Assembly (NCBI RefSeq): GCF_014203115.1
Contig: NZ_JACHIJ010000007.1
Coordinates: forward strand, 1-64,000
Reading direction: 5' to 3'
From: Afipia massiliensis
GTDB lineage: Bacteria; Pseudomonadota; Alphaproteobacteria; Rhizobiales; Xanthobacteraceae
DNA: 64,000 nucleotides
This document shows, piece after piece, positions 8,500 through 17,196 of the stretch. Position 1 is the first letter of the stretch. Every line of letters begins with the position of its first letter. The position numbers and the translations under genes were made by a program. The notes under the pieces are model-generated. The model searched no databases, was not told where the DNA came from, and saw only the letters and a program-made list of their open reading frames with translations.

Positions 8500-8970
8500 A
8501 TGCCTGCTTTGCGAAAATCCAAAATCATCATGATCGCCGCCGCGCTGGTGCTGTTGCCGGCATCGTTCGATCGCACCTCGGCGCACGACAACCATGCGTC
8601 TTATGACGCGGGCGAGCCCGGCGATCCGAAACAGCCGGCGCGCGAGATCATCGTCGAGATGGGGGACCGATTTTATCAGCCGAAGAAAATCGAAGTGAAG
8701 CGCGGCGAGCAGGTTCGCTTCGTGCTTCGCAACGACGGCTATGAGGATCACGAATTCCTGCTGGCGACACCAGAGGCGAACCTCAAGCATGCCGAGGCGA
8801 TGCAGAAGAATCCCGGCATGGAGCATGACGAGCCGAACGGGATTCAACTCGCCCCGAATAAATCCGGCGAGATCGTCTGGAAATTCACGAAGGCCGGGAC
8901 ATTCGAGTTTGCGTGCCTGATCGCGGGGCACCGCGAGGCCGGGATGATCGGCACCGTTGTCGTGAAATGA
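8500..8970 (+). CDS. Periplasmic cupredoxin-domain protein
   Basis: The protein is 156 residues with an N-terminal export signal (KIIMIAAALVLLPASF). The mature domain is a cupredoxin: VEMGDRFYQPKKIEVKRGE opens the beta sandwich, HEF gives the first His ligand, and the C-terminal loop CLIAGHREAGM supplies the Cys, His and Met of a type 1 copper site. It should carry single electrons or copper for the oxidase encoded 2 bp upstream. The tight spacing indicates one operon. A longer frame from 7801 is an artefact overlapping the oxidase gene. Confidence 0.88.
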   Translation: MPALRKSKIIMIAAALVLLPASFDRTSAHDNHASYDAGEPGDPKQPAREIIVEMGDRFYQPKKIEVKRGEQVRFVLRNDGYEDHEFLLATPEANLKHAEAMQKNPGMEHDEPNGIQLAPNKSGEIVWKFTKAGTFEFACLIAGHREAGMIGTVVVK

Positions 8971-8996
8971 TCGAACCAGAAACCAGAGGAAGAAAT

Positions 8997-9299
8997 ATGC
9001 GGAAACTTATTCTTGCGACGTCCTGCTTCATCGCGCTGTTGGCTCTCCTTCCCGCGGCGCCGGCGCATGCTCAGGCGTTGCCGGTCAGCGGAACCGTCAC
9101 CAAGATCGACGAGGCGGCCGGGAAAATGACCATCAAGCACGGCCCCATCAAGAAAATGGATATGGAGGGGATGACCATGGTTTTCAGAGCCCAGTCCCCG
9201 GAGATGCTGAAGCGGGTGAAGGTCGGCGACAACGTCAGGTTCGACGTCGACAAGGTCAATGGGCAGATGACCCTGACCGGTATCGAGAAGGTGAAATAG
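8997..9299 (+). CDS. CusF-like periplasmic copper-binding protein
   Basis: The protein is 100 residues: a signal peptide ending near AHA, then a small OB-like beta barrel. The sequence GTVTKIDEAAGKMTIKHGPI, then MEGMTMVF and GDNVRFDVDK, matches the CusF/CopB-associated metallochaperone family, in which a His and two Mets bind Cu(I) or Ag(I). It is last in the copper cluster; AGAGGAAG at about 8984 sets the start, and a strong terminator follows at 9326-9365. It probably delivers copper to the oxidase or to the efflux factor. Confidence 0.88.
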   Translation: MRKLILATSCFIALLALLPAAPAHAQALPVSGTVTKIDEAAGKMTIKHGPIKKMDMEGMTMVFRAQSPEMLKRVKVGDNVRFDVDKVNGQMTLTGIEKVK

Positions 9300-9325
9300 C
9301 CGCTGGTCGGCAACGCCGGGGGAGG

Positions 9326-9365
9326 GCCGGGTAAGGCTTCTGACAAAGCCGTTACCCGGCGTTTT
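9326..9365 (+). terminator. Intrinsic terminator of the copper cluster
   Basis: GCCGGGTAA pairs with TTACCCGGC, with an internal GGCTT/AAGCC stem, and is followed by GTTTT. It lies 26 bp after the CusF-like gene. Confidence 0.75.
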
Positions 9366-9448
9366 CCCCGCAGTTGCCACCGATCCGTCGCAGTTGATCC
9401 CTCAATCGGCCCTAAAGTTCCCGCATGCAACGTCTGCGGGGAGTTGTG

Positions 9449-10396
9449 ATGATCAAGAAGCTGTTCACGAAATACTTTTTGGAGGTCGTTCCGTCGATCG
9501 TGGCGACGGTGGTCGGTGCGTATATCGTCACGCACTACATCAACGCCAAGTCGGAGGCCGACAAGCCGAAGGCCGCCATCGCGGCTCCCGCTCAGACCTC
9601 CAAGGATGCTGCCCCCCAGACGCTGAAAGCCGACGAGTCCGGCGATAAGGCCGCCAAGGCTGAAACCGCAAAAGCCGAAGCCGCCAGGCTCAAGGCCGAA
9701 AAGCAGGCTCTCGAAAAGGCCGCGGCGGAGCGCTCGGCCGCTGACCGGGCGGAGAACGCGAAGAAGGCCGCCGAAAAACTTGCCGCCGAAAAGGCTGCTG
9801 CCGACAAGCTCGCTAGTGAGAAGGCTGCCGCCGACAAACTCGCCAGCGAGAAGGCTGCGGCCGAGAAGCGGGAACGGACCGCCGCGAAGCCAGCGCCTGC
9901 TGCGCCATTGCCTGCCGAGGCCAATGCCGCTCATGACGACAAGCGCGATGCCAACGATCTGGCACGAGCCGCGATCGAACGGCTGCGCAATGCCAAGGCG
10001 ACATCCGAGCCGCCGCGTGTGCCGGAAGCCGTGCGTGCCGACGAGTCGGCGAAAGCGCAGGAGCGGGGTCAGGAGCGCGCCCGGGTCAACAGCGTTGTCT
10101 ATGCTCCCGCCGTTGCCCCGCAACAGCCATCGGTCCAGCCGCTGCCGCCTGCGGTCACGGTCGCGCCACCGCCGAGCGAAGCCGCCGTGATGGCTCCGCC
10201 GCAGCCATTTCCCACGCCGATCTCAGGATCGTCCGAGACCCGGGCCGATGATGGTGGCCTGCGGCTGACGCCGCCGGCCGACATTCCCTCGCGCCCGCTT
10301 GATCTGCGCGCGAAACAGGGGCGTTCGTCGGTGACCGAGGACGTGATGTCAGCCGCGAAATCCGTATTCCAGGCCGTGGTGCCGGAATCGAACTAG
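9449..10396 (+). CDS. TolA-like membrane-anchored Ala/Lys-rich coiled-coil protein
   Basis: The protein is 315 residues. An N-terminal membrane anchor (VVPSIVATVVGAYIVTHYI) is followed by about 110 residues of Ala/Lys/Glu-rich helix with heptad-like spacing, then a Pro-rich region (about 215-270) and a short C-terminal tail. Within the helix a ten-residue unit, approximately KLASEKAAAD, is repeated nearly identically three times (nucleotides ~9778-9868). The architecture resembles TolA or other periplasm-spanning linkers, but no TolA C-terminal domain is visible and no Tol/Pal genes are near. GGGGAG at about 9438 sets the start at 9449. The function is unassigned. Confidence 0.65.
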   Translation: MIKKLFTKYFLEVVPSIVATVVGAYIVTHYINAKSEADKPKAAIAAPAQTSKDAAPQTLKADESGDKAAKAETAKAEAARLKAEKQALEKAAAERSAADRAENAKKAAEKLAAEKAAADKLASEKAAADKLASEKAAAEKRERTAAKPAPAAPLPAEANAAHDDKRDANDLARAAIERLRNAKATSEPPRVPEAVRADESAKAQERGQERARVNSVVYAPAVAPQQPSVQPLPPAVTVAPPPSEAAVMAPPQPFPTPISGSSETRADDGGLRLTPPADIPSRPLDLRAKQGRSSVTEDVMSAAKSVFQAVVPESN

Positions 10397-10471
10397 GCGT
10401 TTAACGTCGGACAGTTTGAAACGAGAGAGCGAGCGGCTTCTCTCATTTCGGCCAAAGTCCAATCAAGCCGC

Positions 10472-10915
10472 TTAATAGCACCGCGTGATATTTACACTTA
10501 CGGTTTCCTCTGCGCCTTCGCGCCGTGGAACCTTGACGGTCTGCTTGGTGCATTCCTGCACATAAGGTCTGTCGGAAGGTGCGACTGCCGGCGGATATCG
10601 ATGTGCCCAATCCCAGGGAACATCATAAGTGTAAGTGTAGCGTATATCGCCTGACGGTGGCGGCACGACATCCACGCCGCGTCCGGCATACGATGGTTCG
10701 TAGAACACGCCGGCTGTGCCCGGCCAGAAAGTCCCTGCGTTGTGTCCTCGGTGACGCTGCAGAGGCCGGCCGGTTGATGGACGGAAAGCCGGACGCGCCG
10801 AAACAGGCCCTCCAGCATACGTGGCTACCGGATCGGCAAATGTCTCGTTCGGGGCAAGGATAAGCGCGGCCACGCCGAGAGAGGCGATGAGCGCTCCATA
10901 CATTCTATACATCAT
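10472..10915 (-). CDS. Exported hypothetical protein
   Basis: The protein is about 147 residues. It starts with a signal peptide (YGALIASLGVAALILAP, cleavage near FADP). The mature part is rich in Pro, Tyr, Arg and Gly and ends with VQECTKQTVKVPRREG followed by a basic NITRCY tail; the two Cys could form a disulfide. No domain is recognised. Several starts are possible (GTG 10924, ATG 10915, 10912, 10903); the ATG at 10915 is a compromise. The gene stands alone between two unrelated transcription units, convergent with the TolA-like gene. Confidence 0.6.
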   Translation of the reverse strand: MMYRMYGALIASLGVAALILAPNETFADPVATYAGGPVSARPAFRPSTGRPLQRHRGHNAGTFWPGTAGVFYEPSYAGRGVDVVPPPSGDIRYTYTYDVPWDWAHRYPPAVAPSDRPYVQECTKQTVKVPRREGAEETVSVNITRCY

Positions 10916-11002
10916 GGCACGCACCAGTTCTAAGTTGCGAGCAGCACTCAGGGCACGCTAGGTCGCGCCTTTGGGGCCCGCAAACGTAGAATTAATAATT
11001 GG

Positions 11003-12109
11003 TTAAGGCTTAATCTTAACGGGTCGGCTGGTGGCGTCGACGATATCCAGAAACTCCTTGACCGTGCTGACCGCTCCGGGGCTCGCCGCGACATAGCCGG
11101 GGAGTTGCGTCACCGCATCGTGAAACGCCTCGCCCTTCATCACGTCGAGTACGCGCTGCATCGGTTCGGTTTCGAGAAACGCGCGGCGGCACACGAAGAA
11201 ATAGTCCTCCGTCAGCAGACGGACGAAATCGAGTCCGAACTGCTTCGCGGCGGCCTCGACGCCGAACGCCGCATCGGCCATGCCGCTGGCGACATAGGCG
11301 GCCACAGCGGCATGGGTGAATTCCATCTGCTGCGCGCCGTTGATCTTCGCCTCGTCGATCCTGTGCTGTGCCAGCAGCTGGTCGAACAGCGTCCGTGTTC
11401 CGGAATCGTGATCGCGGTTGACGAACCGGGCTTTTGTGTCGACCAGATCTTTCAGCGACACGATGTTGAGCGGGTTGCCGGGCTTCACCATCAGACCCAT
11501 CTCGCGGGTCACGAAACTGATGACGCGATCCTCACGCGGATCGAGCCACTCCCGGCACGCCTTGACGCTTTGCGCGCGCAGTTCCCCGCGCGGGACGTGG
11601 ACGCCGGAGAGATCGCACGCGCCCTGCGCCAGCGACACCAGTGAGTTCTGGTTGCTGACATAGCGCAGGTCGACGCCGATGCCCGGCTCCCGGTCGAGCA
11701 GTTCACGCAGCTTCGAGACCGCGAACCCATGGCTGGCATGAACGCGGATCACGCTTGGGCGGTGATGCAGGAACGGCTTGATTTCGGTGACAAGTTCTTG
11801 CGCGAGATTTTCAAGCTGCGGGCCGAGGCGGGCCTGCATGCGCTGCCCGGCCCACACCAGCTTCTCGCCGAAGGCGGTCAGCGTGGTGCCCTTGCCGCGA
11901 TGGGTTTCGACCAGTGGCACGCCGAAGAACTCGGACCACTGTTCGACCAGATTCCAGACATGGCGGTAGGACAGGCCGGCGTGTTTTGCGGCGCTGGTGA
12001 GTTTGCCGGATGTACGGATTTCATTGAGTACGCCCAGCATGACGACGGCGGTCTGCGGGCTGCCTTCCTTGTGGAAGCGCCAGACGGGTTCGATCTCGAT
12101 ATGAAACAT
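11003..12109 (-). CDS. One-component regulator: ModE-like winged helix fused to a periplasmic-binding-protein-like domain
   Basis: The protein is 368 residues. Residues 1-110 are a ModE/LysR-type winged helix-turn-helix: LTSAAKHAGLSYRHVWNLVE is the recognition region, followed by the THRGKGTTLTAFGEKL wing. Residues ~115-360 resemble the PBP-like ligand domain also found fused to molybdenum-cofactor proteins (RDHDSGTRTLFDQLL is the characteristic loop). It probably binds a small ligand in the cytoplasm and switches DNA binding. It is transcribed away from an aldehyde dehydrogenase gene 112 bp off, which is the likely target. AGAGGTG supports the start at 12109. Ligand and sign of control are not known. 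Confidence 0.8.
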   Translation of the reverse strand: MFHIEIEPVWRFHKEGSPQTAVVMLGVLNEIRTSGKLTSAAKHAGLSYRHVWNLVEQWSEFFGVPLVETHRGKGTTLTAFGEKLVWAGQRMQARLGPQLENLAQELVTEIKPFLHHRPSVIRVHASHGFAVSKLRELLDREPGIGVDLRYVSNQNSLVSLAQGACDLSGVHVPRGELRAQSVKACREWLDPREDRVISFVTREMGLMVKPGNPLNIVSLKDLVDTKARFVNRDHDSGTRTLFDQLLAQHRIDEAKINGAQQMEFTHAAVAAYVASGMADAAFGVEAAAKQFGLDFVRLLTEDYFFVCRRAFLETEPMQRVLDVMKGEAFHDAVTQLPGYVAASPGAVSTVKEFLDIVDATSRPVKIKP

Positions 12110-12123
12110 CGGGCACCTCTGAT

Positions 12124-12141
12124 TATGAAATGAACTTCATA
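12124..12141. promoter_or_regulatory. Candidate operator of the HTH-PBP regulator
   Basis: TATGAA and TTCATA form an inverted repeat with a 6-nt spacer, 15 bp upstream of the regulator start codon and about 80 bp upstream of the aldehyde dehydrogenase gene. Its place in the shared intergenic region fits autoregulation plus control of the divergent gene. No binding evidence exists beyond symmetry and position. The AT-rich stretch at 12160-12180 may hold the dehydrogenase promoter. Confidence 0.35.
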
Positions 12142-12221
12142 CGATCGCGAGCCACTGGCAAATCATATCATATTTACTATCAAGAATTTAGTGCAAAAAT
12201 TGGGAGAAAGAACAGGAGAAT

Positions 12222-13709
12222 ATGATGTCGATTGCATATGACTATTTCCATAATACGCCCCGCGACGCCGTTGTCCTCCGCAAGCAGCTCCTGATCGACG
12301 GCCGGCACATCGAGTCGGTGTCGGGCCGCACCTTCAAGACGCTCAATCCTGCGACAGAGGAGGTCATCGCGGTGATCTCCGAAGGTAACGAAGCTGACGT
12401 CGAGCGCGCTGTCGTCGCTGCGCGCCGCGCCTTCTTGGGCGTCTGGGGCAACATGCGTCCTGCCGAGCGCGGCCACATCCTGCTCCGGCTCGCCGAACTC
12501 ATGAAGCAACACAGCGCCGAACTCGCCGAGTTGGAAAGCCGCGACGCGGGCAAGCCGATCTCTGCGGTGCTGCGGCAGGATCTTCCCGCCGCCATCGACA
12601 CGCTGACCTATTACGCCGGCTGGGCCGACAAGATTCACGGCGACACCGTGCCGACACGCAGCGATGCGCTGACCTACACCGTGCGCGAGCCGGTCGGCGT
12701 GGTGGCGGTGATCGTGCCGTGGAATTTCCCGTTGATGATCGGCATGTGGAAACTCGCGCCGGCGCTGGCCTGCGGCTGCACCGTGGTGATGAAGCCCGCC
12801 GAACTGACCTCGCTGTCGGCGCTGCGGATCGGCGAGCTTGCGCTGGAAGCAGGTCTGCCGCCGGGCGTGCTGAACATCGTGCCGGGTCCGGGCCGTGTGG
12901 TCGGCGATGCGCTGGTCAATCATCCCGGCGTCGACAAAGTGACGTTCACCGGATCGCCCGGCGTCGGCCGCGGCATCCTTCGCGGTGCGGCGGGCAACTT
13001 CAAGCGCGTGTCGCTCGAACTTGGCGGCAAGTCGGCTAACGTGATCTTCGACGATGCCGATCTCGACGCGGCCACCAAGGCCGCAGCGGCGGGCATCTTC
13101 TTCAATGCCGGGCAGGTATGCTCGGCCGGTTCACGCGTACTGGCCCATGAAAACGTCTACGGCGAAGTGGTCGAGCGGCTCGCGGCGCGCGCGAAAGCCC
13201 TGCGCATGGGCGACACTGCCGACAAGACCACGGCGCTCGGTCCGGTGATTTCCGAAAAGCAGATGACGTCGATCCTCGACTATGTCGATATCGGTCAGAG
13301 GGAAGGCGCGTCGCTCGTCACCGGCGGTGAGCGCGTCGGCGACCGCGGCTACTACATCAGTCCGGCGGTGTTTGCGAACGTGAAGCACGAGATGCGAATT
13401 TCGCAGGAAGAAATCTTCGGGCCCGTGGTCAGCGTCATCAAGTTCAAGGATGAGGCCGATGCGCTGCGGATCGCCAACGGCACGGCATTCAGCCTCGCCG
13501 CTGGCGTGTGGAGCCGCGACATGGGTCGCGTGCAGCGCTTCGCGAAGAAGGCGAAGGCCGGCACGGTCTGGATCAATACCTATGGCTACACCGACGTGCG
13601 GCTGCCGTGGGGCGGTGCAGGCGATTCGGGTTTCGGCCGCGAACACGGCACCGAAGCGCTTGCCAATTTCACCGAGCCGAAAGCGGTCTGGATGAACCTG
13701 AACGTTTGA
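12222..13709 (+). CDS. NAD(P)-dependent aldehyde dehydrogenase
   Basis: The protein is 495 residues, the standard ALDH length. The NAD fold carries PWNFPLMI and the FTGSPGVGRGI loop; the general base Glu is in SLELGGKS and the catalytic Cys in FFNAGQVCSAG. EEIFGPV is the conserved late motif. It oxidises an aldehyde to the acid; the closest named groups are betaine-aldehyde, phenylacetaldehyde and similar broad-range dehydrogenases, and the substrate cannot be fixed from sequence. AGGAG about 6 nt upstream supports the start. A terminator follows at 13757. The divergent HTH-PBP regulator probably governs it. Confidence 0.93.
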   Translation: MMSIAYDYFHNTPRDAVVLRKQLLIDGRHIESVSGRTFKTLNPATEEVIAVISEGNEADVERAVVAARRAFLGVWGNMRPAERGHILLRLAELMKQHSAELAELESRDAGKPISAVLRQDLPAAIDTLTYYAGWADKIHGDTVPTRSDALTYTVREPVGVVAVIVPWNFPLMIGMWKLAPALACGCTVVMKPAELTSLSALRIGELALEAGLPPGVLNIVPGPGRVVGDALVNHPGVDKVTFTGSPGVGRGILRGAAGNFKRVSLELGGKSANVIFDDADLDAATKAAAAGIFFNAGQVCSAGSRVLAHENVYGEVVERLAARAKALRMGDTADKTTALGPVISEKQMTSILDYVDIGQREGASLVTGGERVGDRGYYISPAVFANVKHEMRISQEEIFGPVVSVIKFKDEADALRIANGTAFSLAAGVWSRDMGRVQRFAKKAKAGTVWINTYGYTDVRLPWGGAGDSGFGREHGTEALANFTEPKAVWMNLNV

Positions 13710-13756
13710 GACCTTGTTTGGGCACACTTTCCCTCCCAGGAATGCTCAAGCACACA

Positions 13757-13783
13757 CGCGGGCCGGAAGGCCCGCGTTTTTTT
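13757..13783 (+). terminator. Intrinsic terminator after the aldehyde dehydrogenase gene
   Basis: CGCGGGCC (13757-13764) and GGCCCGCG (13769-13776) form a perfect 8-bp stem with a GGAA loop, followed by seven T residues. Confidence 0.9.
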
Positions 13784-13872
13784 ACGGCGGTATCCTGCAT
13801 CCCTGGATTGCCGGATTTGATCGTCCATGATCCGATGCAGCGAGCTAGACCGTCATTTCGCTTGTACGGGTG

Positions 13873-14676
13873 ATGAAGAGTTTTCAGTCGATCGTGGTGC
13901 TCGCGATTGCCGCCTATGCTGCGGTTGCGGTGGCGCTGTATCTCTTTCAGCGGATGCTGCTTTATCCGGTGCCGGAAACGACGAGAACCGATCCCGCCGC
14001 AGCAGGATTCCCGGAAGCGCAGGAAGTCGTGCTCGAGACCAAGGACGGCGAGAAGGTCATCGTCTGGCACGTCGCGGCGAAAGCGGGGAAGCCCGTCGCT
14101 GTGTTCTTCCACGGCAATGGTGAAGTGCTGGCGTGGCGCGTGCCGCGCTTTCGCGCCATCACCGCCGACGGCACTGGCCTCATCGCGCTGTCGTTCCGTG
14201 GATACGGCGGCTCCAGCGGCAAACCGAGCGAAGCTGGATTATTGAACGACGGAGCCGCGACTTATGCGTTCGCAGCGGCGCATTATCCGCCGGAGCGCAT
14301 CGTGCCGTGGGGTTATTCGCTCGGCTCCGGCGTCGCGGTCGCCATCGCCGCGAGCCAGCCGGTCGGCAAACTCATTCTTGAAGCGCCCTATACATCGGTC
14401 GCCGATATCGCCGCGTCGCTGTTCTGGTATATGCCGGTGCGCTGGCTGATGCGGGATACATTCCAGTCCGACGAGCGCATCGCTAGCGTGAAAGTCCCGC
14501 TGCTGGTCATGCACGGAGAGAAGGATACGGTGGTCCCGGCGCAACTGGGGCGGCGGCTGTTCGATCTTGCGCCCGGTCCGAAACGCTTCGTGCCGTTCCC
14601 GCTCGGCACCCACATCAACCTCGACGATTATGGCGCGGTGGATGTCGCGCGGGCCTTCATGGCCGGCAAGGACTAG
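13873..14676 (+). CDS. Membrane-anchored alpha/beta hydrolase (Bem46/ABHD13-like)
   Basis: The protein is 267 residues. An N-terminal helix (IVVLAIAAYAAVAVALYLF) anchors it in the membrane, followed by the QRMLLYPVPE segment typical of the Bem46 family. The hydrolase core has the HGNGE oxyanion region, the nucleophile elbow GYSLGSG, an Asp in GEKDTVVP and a His in GTHINL, so a complete Ser-Asp-His triad is likely. The natural substrate is unknown. A GTG directly before the ATG (13870) could also serve as start. It shares a bidirectional terminator with rpsU downstream. Confidence 0.85.
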   Translation: MKSFQSIVVLAIAAYAAVAVALYLFQRMLLYPVPETTRTDPAAAGFPEAQEVVLETKDGEKVIVWHVAAKAGKPVAVFFHGNGEVLAWRVPRFRAITADGTGLIALSFRGYGGSSGKPSEAGLLNDGAATYAFAAAHYPPERIVPWGYSLGSGVAVAIAASQPVGKLILEAPYTSVADIAASLFWYMPVRWLMRDTFQSDERIASVKVPLLVMHGEKDTVVPAQLGRRLFDLAPGPKRFVPFPLGTHINLDDYGAVDVARAFMAGKD

Positions 14677-14687
14677 TTCTCGCTCAA

Positions 14688-14721
14688 ACGAAAACGCGGA
14701 CCGTGAGGCCCGCGTTTTCGT
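14688..14721. terminator. Bidirectional intrinsic terminator between hydrolase and rpsU
   Basis: ACGAAAACGCGGACC pairs with the sequence at 14707-14721 with one mismatch; A and T runs on either side give a U tract in both directions. It separates two convergent genes. Confidence 0.85.
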
Positions 14722-14742
14722 ATTCAAAACTGTTGAGTTCGC

Positions 14743-15054
14743 TTAGCGCGGTCCACGCGGACCGGCACCAGCGCCTGCGCCGCCACGGCCACCGGCCGCA
14801 CCACGATCGCCGCCCGGACCGGCGCCGAACACCGGCTTCGGCTTCATCGGCAGCAGGCCTTCGCGCTGCAGCTTCTTGCGCGCGAGCTTGCGGGCGCGGC
14901 GAACGGCTTCCGCCTTTTCGCGAGCCTTCTTCTCAGAGGGCTTTTCGTAATGGCCGCGGAGCTTCATCTCGCGGAAAATGCCCTCGCGCTGCATCTTTTT
15001 CTTCAGCGCCTTGAGAGCCTGGTCGACATTGTTATCGCGGACGAGAACCTGCAC
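14743..15054 (-). CDS. rpsU: 30S ribosomal protein S21
   Basis: The protein is 103 residues. The first ~65 match S21 throughout: [20 protein letters not shown], then [20 protein letters not shown] and the basic [12 protein letters not shown] stretch. S21 sits on the platform of the small subunit and helps mRNA base-pairing during initiation. The C-terminal ~35 residues are a Gly/Pro/Ala/Arg-rich tail ([18 protein letters not shown]) absent from the E. coli protein, which is only about 71 residues. The start is GTG with AGAGGA upstream. Confidence 0.95.
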   Translation of the reverse strand: MQVLVRDNNVDQALKALKKKMQREGIFREMKLRGHYEKPSEKKAREKAEAVRRARKLARKKLQREGLLPMKPKPVFGAGPGGDRGAAGGRGGAGAGAGPRGPR

Positions 15055-15323
15055 GCGGCATCCTCTTTGGTTTCAATCAGGAATTCAGGAGACGACGAAG
15101 GGCCGACTAAAGGCCACGCCCTTCCCATCAAGGGCGCGGATGTACCAGATCAAACCGGGAATGTCCACCTGTGGACGGCCTTTTTCCAAGGCCCGAATGT
15201 CACGATTTCGGGGCAGATTGGACGGATCGGGCCCGCGATTCGGGGGAGTTTAGGAAGGCTTAAGACTCCGATTTCTACGGTTCCCGCCATTGAGGTGATC
15301 CAACACCACTGGGGAGACGTGAC

Positions 15324-16040
15324 ATGAATACGAAGAAATATGCCGCCGAGGTCATCGGCACGTTCTGGCTCACATTTGCAGGCTGCGGCAGCGCGGTCCT
15401 TGCGGCGGCTTTTCCACAGGTTGGTATCGGGCTTTTGGGTGTTTCGTTCGCGTTTGGCCTGAGCGTGGTGACGATGGCCTTTGCCATCGGTCATATTTCA
15501 GGGTGCCATCTCAATCCTGCCGTCACCGTCGGTCTGGCCGCAGGCGGCCGCTTCCCTGCAAGTCAGATTGCTCCCTACATCATTGCCCAGGTGATCGGAG
15601 CCGTGCTTGGCGCGGGCCTGCTCTACGTCATTGCCAGCGGCAAAGCCGGGTTCGACCTCGCAGGCGGTTTCGCCTCCAATGGCTACGCGGACCATTCGCC
15701 CGGCAAATACAGTCTTCTGGCTGCTTTTGTGTGCGAAGTGGCGATGACTGCGATGTTCCTGTTCATCATCATGGGGGCGACCCACGGCAAGGCGCCGGCC
15801 GGCTTCGCGCCGCTGGCGATCGGCCTTGCGCTGGTGATGATCCATCTCGTCAGCATCCCCGTCACCAATACCTCGGTGAACCCGGCGCGCAGCACCGGTC
15901 CCGCGCTGTTCGTCGGCGGATGGGCCATTCAGCAGCTTTGGCTGTTCTGGGTCGCGCCGATCATCGGCGGCATCATCGGCGGCGTGGTCTATCGCTGGCT
16001 GAGCGACGAGCCGGCGGGCATCGTGGCCGGCAACAAGTAA
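15324..16040 (+). CDS. aqpZ: Aquaporin Z
   Basis: The protein is 238 residues with six membrane helices and both pore motifs, HLNPAVT and SVNPARST. The selectivity-filter residues expected for a water-specific channel are present: the His in [12 protein letters not shown], a Thr before the second NPA, and the Arg of NPAR. It lets water move rapidly across the inner membrane. GGGGAG supports the ATG at 15324, and a strong terminator follows the stop. It is a single-gene transcript. Confidence 0.95.
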   Translation: MNTKKYAAEVIGTFWLTFAGCGSAVLAAAFPQVGIGLLGVSFAFGLSVVTMAFAIGHISGCHLNPAVTVGLAAGGRFPASQIAPYIIAQVIGAVLGAGLLYVIASGKAGFDLAGGFASNGYADHSPGKYSLLAAFVCEVAMTAMFLFIIMGATHGKAPAGFAPLAIGLALVMIHLVSIPVTNTSVNPARSTGPALFVGGWAIQQLWLFWVAPIIGGIIGGVVYRWLSDEPAGIVAGNK

Positions 16041-16056
16041 GCTCCGATCAAGCAAG

Positions 16057-16089
16057 AAGGCCGCCGCGAGCAATCGCGGCGGCCTTTTT
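16057..16089. terminator. Intrinsic terminator between aqpZ and purK
   Basis: GGCCGCCGCGA (16059-16069) pairs perfectly with TCGCGGCGGCC (16074-16084), followed by five T residues. It ends aqpZ and may also stop the convergent purK transcript. Confidence 0.9.
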
Positions 16090-16101
16090 CTTTGGACGCT
16101 T

Positions 16102-17196
16102 TCAGGACTGCCTGACCTCGGTCACATGGCCCATCTTGCGGCCCGGCCGGGGGGCCCCCTTGCCGTAGAGGTGCACCGTGGCGCCGGGAACGCCCAGCCA
16201 CTTGCCGTAGTCGAGAATGTCGTCGCCGATCAGGTTGGTCATGGTGACGTCGCCGTGCCGGACCGGATGCGCCAGCGGCCAGCCGGCAATGGCGCGGATG
16301 TGCTGCTCGAACTGCGACACCGAGGCCCCGTCCAGCGTCCAGTGGCCGGAGTTATGCACCCGGGGGGCGATCTCGTTGACCAGCAGGCTCGGACCGTCCT
16401 TGCCGGGCACCACGAACAGCTCCACCGCCAGCACGCCGACATAGTCCAGCGCAGTCGCGATTTTCTCCGCGATGACGCGTGCCTGCGCCGCAAGCTCGTC
16501 GGAAATGCGCGCCGGCGCGTGGGAAAATTTCAGGATGTGGTCGCGATGCTCGTTCTCGGTGACATCAAAGCAGACCACTTCGCCGCTGGCGCTGCGCGCC
16601 GCGACCACCGAAATCTCGCGCTCATACGGCACGAAGGCCTCGAGAATCGCGGACCGTGTTTCGAGATCGGCCCACACAACTTCGGGATCGTCGCCCTCGC
16701 GGACCACGACCTGGCCCTTGCCGTCGTAGCCGAAGCGCCGGGTCTTGAGCACGGCGGGCAGACCGATCTGGCCGATCGCCGTCTTCAGCTCCTGCGCGGA
16801 CGAGACGTCGGCATAACGCGCGGTGGCGATGCCGAGTTTGGTGACGAAGTTCTTTTCCGCGAACCGGTCCTGCACGGTTTCCAGCACCCCCGGGTCCGGC
16901 AGCACCGGGCGGCGGGCCGACAGGATCATCGCCGTGGACGAGGGGATGTTTTCGAATTCATAGGTGATGACGGCGACATCGGACGCGAACAGTTCCAGCG
17001 CTTCGACGTCGGCATATTCCGCGCAGGTCGCGTTCTGCACCACGTCGAAGGCCGGTGAATCCGGATCCGGAGAAAACACCTGTGCCTTGAGGCCAAGACG
17101 CGCGGCAGCGAGTGCGAGCATCCTGCCCAACTGCCCGCCGCCAAGAATTCCGATGATGTCGCCTGGTTTCAGCGTCACCCGACCTGAAGATGTCAC
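16102..17196 (-). CDS. purK: N5-carboxyaminoimidazole ribonucleotide synthase
   Basis: The protein is 364 residues with an ATP-grasp fold. The N-terminal [18 protein letters not shown] is the purK hallmark; [14 protein letters not shown] and [14 protein letters not shown] are the ATP-grasp and substrate motifs. It makes N5-CAIR from AIR, bicarbonate and ATP in de novo purine synthesis. The GTG start (17194-17196) overlaps the TGA of purE by 4 bp (GTGA), which supports this start and translational coupling. Confidence 0.96.
   Translation of the reverse strand: MTSSGRVTLKPGDIIGILGGGQLGRMLALAAARLGLKAQVFSPDPDSPAFDVVQNATCAEYADVEALELFASDVAVITYEFENIPSSTAMILSARRPVLPDPGVLETVQDRFAEKNFVTKLGIATARYADVSSAQELKTAIGQIGLPAVLKTRRFGYDGKGQVVVREGDDPEVVWADLETRSAILEAFVPYEREISVVAARSASGEVVCFDVTENEHRDHILKFSHAPARISDELAAQARVIAEKIATALDYVGVLAVELFVVPGKDGPSLLVNEIAPRVHNSGHWTLDGASVSQFEQHIRAIAGWPLAHPVRHGDVTMTNLIGDDILDYGKWLGVPGATVHLYGKGAPRPGRKMGHVTEVRQS

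Noticed and set aside
9778-9868. Possible CRISPR-like array
   Set aside because: The repeats are in-frame coding repeats of an Ala/Lys-rich protein without spacers.
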